Shown: positions 9,701-17,155 of the stretch, one piece after another
Numbering within the stretch: position 1 is the stretch's first letter
Layout: every line of letters begins with the position of its first letter
DNA from: a virus
Virus record (IMG/VR): IMGVR_UViG_3300042898_001360
Coordinates: 1 to 26,450 of that record
Strand: one strand, 5' to 3'
Length of the DNA: 26,450 nt
The notes under the pieces: generated by a model
What the model was told of the DNA's origin: nothing
What the model saw: the letters and a program-made list of their open reading frames with translations, nothing else
Databases searched by the model: none
Program-made: the position numbers and the translations under genes

Positions 9701-12583
9701 CTTCAAGATCAGTTTGATAGAAAGACTGGTTTATCTAAAGAAGAAGCTAAAAAATTAAGATACTATGAAGAACAAATCATAGGTAAAGGTAAAGGTGGTG
9801 AAATGACTGCTGATCAAAAGCAAGAGTATGCTGATTTAACAGCTAACAAATCTGCATTTGGATTATCACCACAGGAGATAACATATTTAAGAGGTCTTTA
9901 TAGAGAACTATCTGAGTTAACAGACATTACTTGTACTGAGTATTATACACAGTCTTTTAATAAAGCACTTGGAGATTTAAAAATTGAAGAACTTACTCAA
10001 GAGAATGCTGATAGCTGGATAAATTCAGAGAATGTTTTACATGCAAAAGCAAATAATACTAGATTCTCTGAATGGTTTGATAAAAATCACTATAAAAGAA
10101 ATAGCTACAATAATCAAACTGGATTATATGAGGATAGATACTTTAGATTAAAAGCATGGAGTGTATCTAGACCATCTGATTCTAAGTATTATAAATCTAC
10201 TGAAATTACAGACCCTTCAACAGGTAAAACAAGAATGGTACCGGGAGTTCCTATCCCTAAGTATTCATATATGCGTATTAAAGATAAATACAAAACAGGA
10301 TACAATAGTAACACAGGTAAGGTTGAACTCAAAGTAGGAGAGCATATTGATAATACAGGTAACTTCTTACCTAAAGATTATACTCCAGGTAAAAAAGGTA
10401 GTGCAAAAGATGACAAGTATATCAATAAAAAATATACTAATCTTAAAGCATCAAATAATGCTCAGTTTAAATTACTTGAGAAGTTAAAAGAAATTACTTT
10501 AAGAGATCAAGAAGACTCACCATACTCATCAAGACTGTATTTAGATCTTCCAAGATTAAGAATCCAGGATAATTTAGAGTATTTACAATCAGGTAAACTA
10601 GCTGCAGATGCAAAAGATAAAGTTAATGGTGCGTTAAGTGAGGTTAAGAGTTGGGTTGCCAAAGCCACAGATGACCCGGAAAGAGGTCTAAACTTTAGTA
10701 CTGATTACTTATATATCAAAACAGACTTACAAGGTAATCCTATCTCTAGAGTTCCTATCCGTGGTCTATATAAAATGAACATAGGTGAAGTTTCTAAAGA
10801 TGTATTAAGATCATTACTTACTTATGGTTACTCTATTGATAGACAAAAGATGCTTATTGATAATCAACCTATTGCTAAAGCATTATTAGATACATTAAGT
10901 GATCCAAATAATGCATTGGATAGATTGGATGTTGCAAGTAGTGTACTAGCAAAAACAAGAGATAAGGCTTCTATGTTCTTGAAAAGAGATACTAATAGAA
11001 GATTACAGTTGGCTAAGGATTATGTCAGCAGAACATTCTATGGACAAGGAGTTAGTGAATGGGAACAAGATCACCCTTCTACTAGTAAAATTGTACGTGG
11101 ATTAATGGGCCAAGCAAGTAGAGCATTTTATGCATTGAATCCTGTTTCTACATTAAAAAATAAACTTGGTATGGATTTCCAAAAATTGATATATACTTCT
11201 GGAGGTAAATATATTAGTTGGGGATCAATGGCAAGAGGAACTATTACTTCGGCAAAAACTGTTATTGATTATGCAGCTAATGGTGTATATACAGGGGGAA
11301 CAAAAAGTTTAAATCTTCAATTGGCAGATGCTTTTGATATGTCTCCTGATAATGCTGAAAAGAATGCAGGAAAGAGTAGTACTAGAACTGCAATAAAAGA
11401 CTTAATGAATGGTACTTGGATGTATTCAGATAGAAAACTTACTGAAATTCAAGGTTCATTAGATTTAGGTTTTAGTTTATTAGAGTTCCAAACTGTTGAT
11501 CAAATACAACCTGATGGTTCTACCAAACAAATATATTACTATCAAGCATTTGAGTTGGATGATAAAAATTTAGTAAAGCTAAAAGATGGTATTAATCCAG
11601 AATGGGGAGTAACAAAAGTAAATCATACTATAGTTAAAGGAGATACCTTAGAATCATTAGCTAAAAAATATCACATGAGTGTGGAAGAGTTAGCTGAAAA
11701 GAATTCTATAAAACCAGGTACAGATCTTACAGAAGGTGACTCTTTGGTAATCTCACAAAATAAAAAGTTCAATGAAGTAAAAAGAAGAATCTATAGTGCC
11801 AATAAAAAACTTAATGGTACTATGAGTAAGATTGATTCTCCAATGGCAGAAAAATACATGCTATATGATATCTTTACTTTCTCAAGAAAGTTTGGTACAG
11901 GTATGTTCTTATCAAGATATCAAATGGATTCTTCAGGTGAAACACTTGGTGATAGATTGTCCGGTGAAGTTTGGGATTGGGATTTAAATGAAACATCCAA
12001 AGGAAAGTATATCAGCTTTATTAGAACTACTCTAGATTTAATTAAAGACTTTAAAACTTACTATCCATTAATGACAGTTGATGAAAAGAGAGCTGCCAGA
12101 GAAGTTATAATGGAAGGTATGATGTTATTCATTACAGGTTTATTGGTATCTCTATTATTTGGATATAGTGCAGGTGATGAAGACAGATTCAAAAAATTAA
12201 AAGAAAGACAAGAAAGATATGGTGTCGCAGGTTGGCTTGCTAATCATGCTTTATATCAACTAATCATGGTACAAAGAGAGAATCAATCTTTTATTCCAAT
12301 TCCAGGAGTTGGTGCTGATGAATGGTTAGATTTTACTGAAACATCTACAATTGTAGTTGGACCAACATTATCTTTATATTCTAAAATTTTAGTTGACCTG
12401 GGTCTAATTCTTACAGGTAGTGATAAAGCTGTCTATAAACAAGAAGTAGGACCATATACATGGCAAAAAGAAGGAAGATATAAAATTTGGAATCACTTAG
12501 GTAGTGTATTCGGTATCTCAGGTAAAAATGCAAGTCCTATATGGGCTGTGAAAAAAGCTGAGATGTTTGAGAACTTAAGATAG
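6713..12583 (+). CDS. Giant zincin/LysM protein, likely virion cargo or ejection protein
   Basis: A 1956-residue protein starting 18 bases after the RNA polymerase gene and presumably co-transcribed with it. Near the N-terminus, H192-E-F-A-H196 in VIHEFAHP is a zinc-metalloprotease HExxH motif. It is followed by acidic helices (FMEEAIVTAMELDAE) that could supply the third zinc ligand. The middle is largely charged and helical, with many coiled-coil-like stretches. A LysM domain lies at about 1638-1681 (HTIVKGDTLESLAKKY, then a LVIS end), which in known families binds peptidoglycan or chitin-like glycans. A strongly hydrophobic segment at about 1801-1821 (MMLFITGLLVSLLFG) could span a membrane. 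Crass-like phages carry giant proteins next to the RNAP that are packed into the virion and ejected; size and position fit that role. Protease activity is likely from the motif but unproven. The gene ends at TAG just before a bidirectional terminator. Confidence 0.65.
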   Translation: MPCSKKITQLLRDQIYNEARPALSRSLNDAQKIINSINEKYGEKVVGLIQGDTLDLNVYVPLELVDKYYENELMMEMEEIRLAQEEARDIQRQDARRAGQEYTDDYLYDNTESTNLFSDEQIRIARDREIANKLGEKYKKAFGIEYQTVSMAEAAVILQDSPTPYTSDVAAFFYNNQVYFINGKFNSNSVIHEFAHPLVKAIQFQNPTLFANLFGQLATTATGMKALDRVRSKYPELKEDTERFMEEAIVTAMELDAEMKLNKIKSDDSAFQKFIQNLLYALKQVIKALTKKVSLKKLSTSTDLNSLVDMMINEDFVIEDLQYQLNVFAEFKKDTDSFLKELKSIKPENLVNAIDRFHDEMNFQLNQLKISPKKLREELGKDGIDIIKNIRDYVSGYEKAPEEATDEDLQKLVSVLQLEQQDMRTRSLAFVNSLNELEMFGRRIQKILYDLKQSGKHLTEEGNQKIQFFKEFMEREVVFLKDVNKLIGLDPSTDMSKKIYSIKNLIENNIEEAGDLTIDFVKKFFVKIGDTMQSSVRTKLNEAIDKILKTENYTDQEIEDFKNKLYDQLDVEDLKQINVDSLLPRPLNAIKYLNRAIKNYNSNKITEASVDAYLRGHVKDVSMAGALMNPVANINDMFGVFAQYMRDQQADAAVETERKQMQQVDELKPYLNAAGWNPNSTNQLADMTLFVDKVGDIDKDGNFKEYEINTFLNQFQNYRADKAKLENDLKIAKDKNDKTMIADAMKVLSDFNKDYMIRRYTDEVYEAQNIWKQENRVIDPATNKEITVSKETALEAYLERKEALDDLKTYNVSNEFTELDDLLDFTGSDNARTRYNDLFNPYDNDGKFKQGKDLEKVLIRRLYREESRKFYESTTNVDKFQKDLDHFVNVELAGMGVSFDSDPARYEEQMTKFFNKNLKIAYSDEYYQSRNSIIDEIKKINEKGKGSEISTKLAGLYEQRYNIVNRVTDKDGEPNASELGEATIKRLKDIEEEIIILQDQFDRKTGLSKEEAKKLRYYEEQIIGKGKGGEMTADQKQEYADLTANKSAFGLSPQEITYLRGLYRELSELTDITCTEYYTQSFNKALGDLKIEELTQENADSWINSENVLHAKANNTRFSEWFDKNHYKRNSYNNQTGLYEDRYFRLKAWSVSRPSDSKYYKSTEITDPSTGKTRMVPGVPIPKYSYMRIKDKYKTGYNSNTGKVELKVGEHIDNTGNFLPKDYTPGKKGSAKDDKYINKKYTNLKASNNAQFKLLEKLKEITLRDQEDSPYSSRLYLDLPRLRIQDNLEYLQSGKLAADAKDKVNGALSEVKSWVAKATDDPERGLNFSTDYLYIKTDLQGNPISRVPIRGLYKMNIGEVSKDVLRSLLTYGYSIDRQKMLIDNQPIAKALLDTLSDPNNALDRLDVASSVLAKTRDKASMFLKRDTNRRLQLAKDYVSRTFYGQGVSEWEQDHPSTSKIVRGLMGQASRAFYALNPVSTLKNKLGMDFQKLIYTSGGKYISWGSMARGTITSAKTVIDYAANGVYTGGTKSLNLQLADAFDMSPDNAEKNAGKSSTRTAIKDLMNGTWMYSDRKLTEIQGSLDLGFSLLEFQTVDQIQPDGSTKQIYYYQAFELDDKNLVKLKDGINPEWGVTKVNHTIVKGDTLESLAKKYHMSVEELAEKNSIKPGTDLTEGDSLVISQNKKFNEVKRRIYSANKKLNGTMSKIDSPMAEKYMLYDIFTFSRKFGTGMFLSRYQMDSSGETLGDRLSGEVWDWDLNETSKGKYISFIRTTLDLIKDFKTYYPLMTVDEKRAAREVIMEGMMLFITGLLVSLLFGYSAGDEDRFKKLKERQERYGVAGWLANHALYQLIMVQRENQSFIPIPGVGADEWLDFTETSTIVVGPTLSLYSKILVDLGLILTGSDKAVYKQEVGPYTWQKEGRYKIWNHLGSVFGISGKNASPIWAVKKAEMFENLR

Positions 12584-12590
12584 GACTAGA

Positions 12591-12613
12591 AAAAAGGGGG
12601 TGTAAAAACCCCC
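12591..12613. terminator. Bidirectional intrinsic terminator between convergent blocks
   Basis: A five-pair G/C stem (GGGGG at 12596-12600, CCCCC at 12609-12613, 8-base loop) is preceded by an A-run at 12591-12595 and followed by a T-rich tract. It reads as a terminator on both strands, between the TAG of the giant + gene (12583) and the stop of the - strand mazG-like gene (12618). Confidence 0.8.
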
Positions 12614-12617
12614 GTTA

Positions 12618-13007
12618 TTATTTTTCTATTTTAATAAACTTTGTTAAGTCTGGTCTGAAATATCCGGGACCTTTTAGTATCTTACCATCATCACGGAGAA
12701 CAGGTTTACCATTATCTCCTAATTTACTCATGTTACTAGCTTGTATCTCATCAAAGACTTCCTCTATGATATGCTGCATACCATGTTTAAGGATAGTACC
12801 ACATAGAATATATAACTGATCACCAAGAGCATCAGCAATCTCTACCAATGAATTAGCTTCACATGCTTCCTGATACTCATAGTTCTCCTCAGCCATTAAT
12901 CTATATCTGAGTTCATACTCATCTTTAGTAAGTGGTTGTGGCCATTTACCATTTTCTTGTCCAAATGCCTCATGAAAGGTCTGAACAGCTTTTATCTGTT
13001 TTTTCAT
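12618..13007 (-). CDS. MazG-like nucleotide pyrophosphohydrolase (PRA-PH type)
   Basis: A 129-residue all-alpha NTP pyrophosphohydrolase. The metal-binding pattern is visible as E40/E41-x-x-E44 (AEENYEYQEA) and E56-x-x-D59 with D63 (VEIADALGD). The C-terminal stretch SNMSKLGDNGKPVLRDDGK is typical of the phage and phosphoribosyl-ATP-pyrophosphohydrolase-like branch. Such enzymes hydrolyse nucleoside triphosphates to monophosphate and pyrophosphate. In phages they are thought to adjust nucleotide pools or lower alarmone-type signals; which substrate applies here cannot be told. It is the last gene of the - strand block. Its ATG lies only about 11 bases after the T-run of a terminator hairpin, so it either depends on read-through or is driven from a promoter inside the upstream gene. 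A bidirectional terminator follows. The length is normal for a single-domain member. Confidence 0.85.
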   Translation of the reverse strand: MKKQIKAVQTFHEAFGQENGKWPQPLTKDEYELRYRLMAEENYEYQEACEANSLVEIADALGDQLYILCGTILKHGMQHIIEEVFDEIQASNMSKLGDNGKPVLRDDGKILKGPGYFRPDLTKFIKIEK

Positions 13008-13018
13008 GGTGTAAAGTT

Positions 13019-13049
13019 AAAAAAAAAAGGGTGACCTAAGCCACCCTTT
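13019..13049 (-). terminator. Intrinsic terminator after the DUF932-like gene
   Basis: An eight-pair stem (AAAGGGTG at 13026-13033 with CACCCTTT at 13042-13049, 8-base loop) is followed on the - strand by ten T residues (A-run at 13019-13028). The T-run ends 11 bases before the ATG of the MazG-like gene, which leaves no room for a normal promoter in between. Confidence 0.85.
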
Positions 13050-13096
13050 CCCCTTTTGATAATTTATTATTCACCCACTATTACTAGTCAGTATTT

Positions 13097-14209
13097 TTAG
13101 AAAAATGCTGAAAAATCAGCCTCTTCATCATCATCATCAGATATGTTGATTTCAAAATCATCAAGTTCTAAATCAGAAGTGATATCATCTTCTACTCTGT
13201 ATAATTCTTTTTCTATGATTAATTTTTCTTCATCCGTAGGTTCTAAATCATAAGCAGCACATGGTGGAACTTTAGGAACCTCAAATGTGTTACCTACAGG
13301 GTCAACATAAGTAATAACTTCATCTATCGTAATATTACAATCAAGTTCTTCTACTTCTAATTCACTTTCCTCAGCTTCTACTCTGTCAATCTCAGTCAAA
13401 ATGTTTAACTGGTTCTCTGGTTGACCATAATTTGTTGTTAATGAATCTACTACAGCTTCAACTTGGGGGGTAACTTGAGGGGTGACTTGGGGGGTACTAA
13501 AGTTATTAACAGTTGATATAAAATAATGTAACACTCTCTGATCTTCCATCCATGTTTTAGGATGAGAATGTTGCAGTGCAGTAGTTACATAATTATAAAA
13601 TGCCCATAGACTATTAGTATCCTCAAATACATGACTTGGTTTGTCCATTTCATTTCTAATCATACTAGCTTGCTCAGTAGTAAGAATTTTATACTCAGCA
13701 AACAGGATACCTAATAACTGAGATTGTTTTCTCTTAGTCATAGATATAACTTTCATAGCTTCCTTATCAGATACTAACTGATTATAATACATAGTAGCAT
13801 CAGCAATCTGATCCTTAATAGTCTGTATTGTTTCTGCATCTGCTGTACCAGTATGTTTTCTAGCCCAGCTTCCCATGTCTCCACATACCATCACGGTTCC
13901 TATTTGGTTCACATATGCACCAACACCACACTTAAATCTTACTTGCTTGTTATAACTATTAGTCCAAGCAAACATCATAGATAATTCTGGGTCACTATTA
14001 TAGTTCAATCTATAAATACCCTGAGCAATCTGACCATCTGCAGTTGCTCTATACTCTTCTGTTGTAATCCCAAAACCTGCGTTAGCAAGTTCTGTAAATA
14101 CATAATCCATTACTGACTCATGGCTGATAACTGTGTAGCTATCACCATGAACCGGTAAGTCAATACTAATCAAATGTGCTTTTGTGCAATCTTGAATTTT
14201 CTTTGGCAT
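13097..14209 (-). CDS. DUF932-like protein with acidic C-terminal tail
   Basis: A 370-residue protein. Residues about 80-210 resemble the DUF932 phage/plasmid family: NSYNKQ (84-89) where members have an NSxDG-type turn, a GVGAYV...VCG stretch, HTG (119-121), and LWAFYNYVT (201-209) matching the usual LWxxYNxxT. The biochemical role of the family is unsettled. After about residue 238 the domain gives way to a low-complexity linker with three TPQV repeats (239-250). A very acidic tail then ends in DDDDEEADFSAFF. That ending resembles the acidic, aromatic-tipped tails of single-stranded-DNA-binding proteins, suggesting protein-protein contacts or nucleic-acid mimicry (inference). The ATG is 1 base from the stop of the polymerase gene upstream, so the two are translated from one transcript. 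The DUF932 call rests on motif memory and is moderate. Confidence 0.55.
   Translation of the reverse strand: MPKKIQDCTKAHLISIDLPVHGDSYTVISHESVMDYVFTELANAGFGITTEEYRATADGQIAQGIYRLNYNSDPELSMMFAWTNSYNKQVRFKCGVGAYVNQIGTVMVCGDMGSWARKHTGTADAETIQTIKDQIADATMYYNQLVSDKEAMKVISMTKRKQSQLLGILFAEYKILTTEQASMIRNEMDKPSHVFEDTNSLWAFYNYVTTALQHSHPKTWMEDQRVLHYFISTVNNFSTPQVTPQVTPQVEAVVDSLTTNYGQPENQLNILTEIDRVEAEESELEVEELDCNITIDEVITYVDPVGNTFEVPKVPPCAAYDLEPTDEEKLIIEKELYRVEDDITSDLELDDFEINISDDDDEEADFSAFF
13461..13496. repeat. Three tandem 12-bp units, G-rich on + strand
   Basis: Three 12-bp units (ACTTGGGGGGTA, ACTTGAGGGGTG, ACTTGGGGGGTA) encode the repeated TPQV peptide in the DUF932-like gene. The + strand shows G6, G4 and G6 runs, unusual in this AT-rich DNA. 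The number of units could vary by slippage. Confidence 0.85.
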
Positions 14210-14210
14210 C

Positions 14211-16109
14211 TTAAAATAAACTTAATTGGTTATTAATAGGTTCTAAAGACCTAATCTCTTTATAAATGTTCTCTAGATAATACTTTGTATTAATATCATA
14301 CTCAGCAAAATCTTTTTCTACATGATCAATCATAATAGTTTGCATCCACTTCCCAGCCTCTACCTGGATTTCTCTCCCGTCAGTATTATTCTTCTTGATA
14401 ATCTTTGACCCGGAATTGGAAACAAAATATCTTATTGTATGTTGTAAAGGTTTAATAGTATGTTCTCCATCAGCAATAAAGTGCTCATAGAATTCCCAAT
14501 CTCCTTTAATCTTTACACCACCACAGTAATCAAATATGTTTTGGTTCTGTGCTAAGTAGTCTTCAGGTTTAATCCCGTCAACAAAATAAGCTTGGATAGC
14601 TTTAGGTATAATTAAGAAACTCTTGTTTTTATGAAGAGCTAAATCTTTATACTCAAATCTACCTTTACTTTTAGCTTTACCATTTTCTGTAATAGCTATA
14701 TAGTTGTTCACATCACCAAGAATGATTTTACTATAGGTATCATGTTCTAACTGTAGCATGGTTCTCTTCTCCCATCTTGCACAGATATCCATATATCTAT
14801 CAACATACTCCCGCGGGATCATAGTCTCTAAACCATCTGTATTCTGCATTAGTGGAATAGCATTTGGAATCTCTTCACAAATCATCTCATACAACATAGT
14901 CAAACTTAACTGACCATTAATAGTAATCCTCATAGTAAACTCAGGATCATACAGGAAGCTATTCTCATCATTACTCAACCCATAGGTTGAGTTTAAGATA
15001 ATCTTGTATACATAATTCTTGGGATCTGACTTTGGTATCTTCTTTCTTTCTTCAAAGAACCACTCATACAGATCACAGAATTCTTCCTTAGGTAAATGTG
15101 CCGGAGACCATCCATTTCTAATAGCTAGATTAGGATAAAAACTGGTAACATCACTTGTCATGATAACCATATCTTCCACAGACTCATATACCTTAGCAGA
15201 CCTAGCACCATGTATACCACCTAGACCATAATCAGTCTTCACTCCTTTGTACTGTACAGAGTACTTAAAGCCTCCTTTAGTTTGACCAGGATAGATGACT
15301 ACATCTTGAAACTTCTGTAATAGATTCTCAAATGTAGCTGTCTTGAATTGAATATAGGGTAGGATAATATCTTTAACTACTATCTTGTCCCTATGTGTTC
15401 TCATCTGCTTTAAGTCCCACTTCCTGATACCAGTGTGGCTACTTAAGAAATGCAAAAACAATTCTTTAGAAATCCGTGGTTCAGATGCAGAGAATAAATT
15501 GATATTATACTCTTCAGTCAAAGTCTTCCTAAGTTCTATCTGACTCTTACTGAGCTGCATGATAGCCTTAGTGGACCTAACATCATTAATACAATATCTA
15601 ATAATCTCTGGAATCTGATCAATATTAATTGTCTGAGTATGATGAATAGGCATATCCATTATATTCTTCCAATCCATTGTATACTGAATCCACTTTAAAG
15701 AACTTCTCTTAGCTGCATTATCCCAGTGATTAAGTTTAAATACATCTACCTGGTTAATCTGAAGATCCCGTAAACTAAATTCTAAGAATTCCTGACGGTT
15801 CTGTCTGCCAATTACATCTTGTGCCTTACTATAAATAAACCTAGCAATTGTCTCACCATCTTGGTTAAGTAATTGTTCTTTATTTCTAAGGACATGTTCT
15901 GTAATTTGACTATCAAACCCCAAACCATTAAAAGATACATGCCACTCTCCTAGTTGAATGTTTCTTTCTAGAAACCCAATAAATTCTATTATTTCATTTT
16001 TGTCTTTATGGACTGTGAATATCTCACGTTCCTCAGACTTAACACTCTCAAACACGGCAATGAAACAATTGGATAATGTTTCAAAATCCATCACATAATG
16101 TGTTCTCAT
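14211..16109 (-). CDS. Family B DNA polymerase with 3'-5' exonuclease
   Basis: A 632-residue replicative polymerase. The exonuclease domain shows Exo I D8-F-E10, Exo II FNGLGFDSQI (N61, D66) and Exo III Y172-x3-D176. A YGLGGIHG loop (294-301) links it to the polymerase core. Motif A is D320VTSFYPN, motif B is K369-x3-NSTYG (373-377), and motif C is N423-T-D425-G instead of the usual DTDS; the catalytic second aspartate is kept. SKGRFE (481-486) fits the thumb KxY position. Motifs A and B are only about 49 residues apart, leaving little room for a TPR2 insertion as in protein-primed enzymes. The C-terminus is NQLSLF, and QLSLF matches the bacterial beta-clamp-binding consensus, so it probably uses the host DnaN clamp. 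Its ATG follows a terminator by about 38 bases, so it may have its own promoter. It is paired with the DUF932-like gene. Identity is secure; clamp use is inferred. Confidence 0.93.
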   Translation of the reverse strand: MRTHYVMDFETLSNCFIAVFESVKSEEREIFTVHKDKNEIIEFIGFLERNIQLGEWHVSFNGLGFDSQITEHVLRNKEQLLNQDGETIARFIYSKAQDVIGRQNRQEFLEFSLRDLQINQVDVFKLNHWDNAAKRSSLKWIQYTMDWKNIMDMPIHHTQTINIDQIPEIIRYCINDVRSTKAIMQLSKSQIELRKTLTEEYNINLFSASEPRISKELFLHFLSSHTGIRKWDLKQMRTHRDKIVVKDIILPYIQFKTATFENLLQKFQDVVIYPGQTKGGFKYSVQYKGVKTDYGLGGIHGARSAKVYESVEDMVIMTSDVTSFYPNLAIRNGWSPAHLPKEEFCDLYEWFFEERKKIPKSDPKNYVYKIILNSTYGLSNDENSFLYDPEFTMRITINGQLSLTMLYEMICEEIPNAIPLMQNTDGLETMIPREYVDRYMDICARWEKRTMLQLEHDTYSKIILGDVNNYIAITENGKAKSKGRFEYKDLALHKNKSFLIIPKAIQAYFVDGIKPEDYLAQNQNIFDYCGGVKIKGDWEFYEHFIADGEHTIKPLQHTIRYFVSNSGSKIIKKNNTDGREIQVEAGKWMQTIMIDHVEKDFAEYDINTKYYLENIYKEIRSLEPINNQLSLF

Positions 16110-16147
16110 AGGCTAGTTCAGTTAAGCTGTTCCCCCTTTTAGTGCAT

Positions 16148-16176
16148 AAAAAAGTGGATAGTAAAACCACCCACTT
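16148..16176 (-). terminator. Intrinsic terminator after the 119-residue gene
   Basis: A stem of AAGTGG (16152-16157) with CCACTT (16171-16176) is followed on the - strand by a T-run (A-run at 16148-16153). It lies between the stop of the 119-residue gene and the polymerase ATG. It is weaker than the other terminators because of its 13-base loop. Confidence 0.65.
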
Positions 16177-16197
16177 CCTTAGTTCAATTAATACTAA

Positions 16198-16557
16198 TTA
16201 CTTAGCTTCTTCTACAGTCATAAAAGATTTGTAATCAAAACTATTTGCATTAATTGCAAAGATTTTAATTAAACCTTCTACTGCTGTTTTGTCTTCAATA
16301 TAGAACTCTTGGAATACTTCAAGTTTATTTCTTTCTTCCTTGTGCCCTTTTGTTCCAGTTACAGGTTGACCATACTCATCTAATTTAGGAAGCATCTGTA
16401 AAGATGTTCTTTTAATCTTAGAGATGATAACAAAAACCTTAGTTCCCGGATCAAAAATACATTCTACATATGGACATGATTCACTAATAGGAATCATTCT
16501 AAAAGTTTGCTTTTCTTGCCAAGTGGCTTGAACAAGCATCATTGTGTTTTCACTCAT
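16198..16557 (-). CDS. Unknown 119-residue protein
   Basis: No family recognised. The protein opens with MSENTMMLVQATWQ, then alternates short beta-like hydrophobic stretches (TFRMIPIS, TKVFVIISKI) with a charged loop (GTKGHKEERNKL) and ends in helices. This is compatible with a small all-beta or OB-like fold, but that is only an impression. The ATG is preceded on the - strand by an A-rich leader, as expected for Bacteroidota-type initiation without a Shine-Dalgarno sequence. It is the last gene of the unit that begins with the 438-residue protein and is followed by a terminator. The lack of long overlapping alternatives and the tight position between genes support real coding. Confidence 0.7.
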   Translation of the reverse strand: MSENTMMLVQATWQEKQTFRMIPISESCPYVECIFDPGTKVFVIISKIKRTSLQMLPKLDEYGQPVTGTKGHKEERNKLEVFQEFYIEDKTAVEGLIKIFAINANSFDYKSFMTVEEAK

Positions 16558-16585
16558 TTGTTTTTTTTTATAAATTTAATACAAA

Positions 16586-17152
16586 TTAATCTAGAATTTT
16601 TATATTTTCCAAATCAACCACCTCAATCAACAACTTTTCTTTTTCTAAATCAGGTTTGCTACATAATTCACCTACAAATTGGAGTAAATCAACATCAACT
16701 TTTAATATATTAGCATAGTCATCAAAATACTTCTCAGGATAAAGATAACTTTCAATATATATTTTATTTGCACTATTACTATTAAAGTGCTCAAGAATAA
16801 TGCGCTTTAGATCATTCTTTATTTTACTGTATTTGCCATTTACAATATAATTCCAATCATTTTGTAAATCAGAAAAATCAAATGTAAATATACTAGTTGT
16901 ACTATCTACTACTACATGATCACTAAGTCTAGTATGTTTAAAAAGAATATTCTTTTCAAAACTAATATACTCAGGATCTGTTCTTGTATGATATACACAA
17001 ACTAATTTTGCATCCTCGGTAGAATAACTTGTTCCCCATGACAAATATGTCTCTGTTGGAATAGCTGGGCTACCTTTTTTAATTTCTAAGAGCGGATACA
17101 AAAACACCTTAGATTTTTGAAAATATTTAGTATAAAGCGCTTGTAAGGGCAT
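16586..17152 (-). CDS. Unknown 188-residue protein
   Basis: No family recognised. The protein looks soluble, with mixed strands and helices and many aromatic residues (MPLQALYTKYFQ at the start, YLYPEKYFDDYANIL in the middle), and ends in an acidic stretch with VVDLENIKILD. No membrane segment or signal peptide. Its ATG lies 3 bases after the TAG of the PD-(D/E)XK nuclease gene, so translation is probably coupled to that nuclease. A role beside the nuclease or the polymerase is suggested only by position. Confidence 0.7.
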   Translation of the reverse strand: MPLQALYTKYFQKSKVFLYPLLEIKKGSPAIPTETYLSWGTSYSTEDAKLVCVYHTRTDPEYISFEKNILFKHTRLSDHVVVDSTTSIFTFDFSDLQNDWNYIVNGKYSKIKNDLKRIILEHFNSNSANKIYIESYLYPEKYFDDYANILKVDVDLLQFVGELCSKPDLEKEKLLIEVVDLENIKILD

Positions 17153-17155
17153 AAT

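Noticed and set aside
13461-13496. CRISPR-like or phage-origin repeat array
   Set aside because: The units are 12 bp with no spacers and lie in frame within a coding region, so they are a peptide-coding tandem repeat.
16110-16147. AAAAGGGGGAACAG upstream of the PolB gene as a ribosome binding site
   Set aside because: It is more than 20 bases from the ATG, too far for a Shine-Dalgarno role; no other function could be supported.
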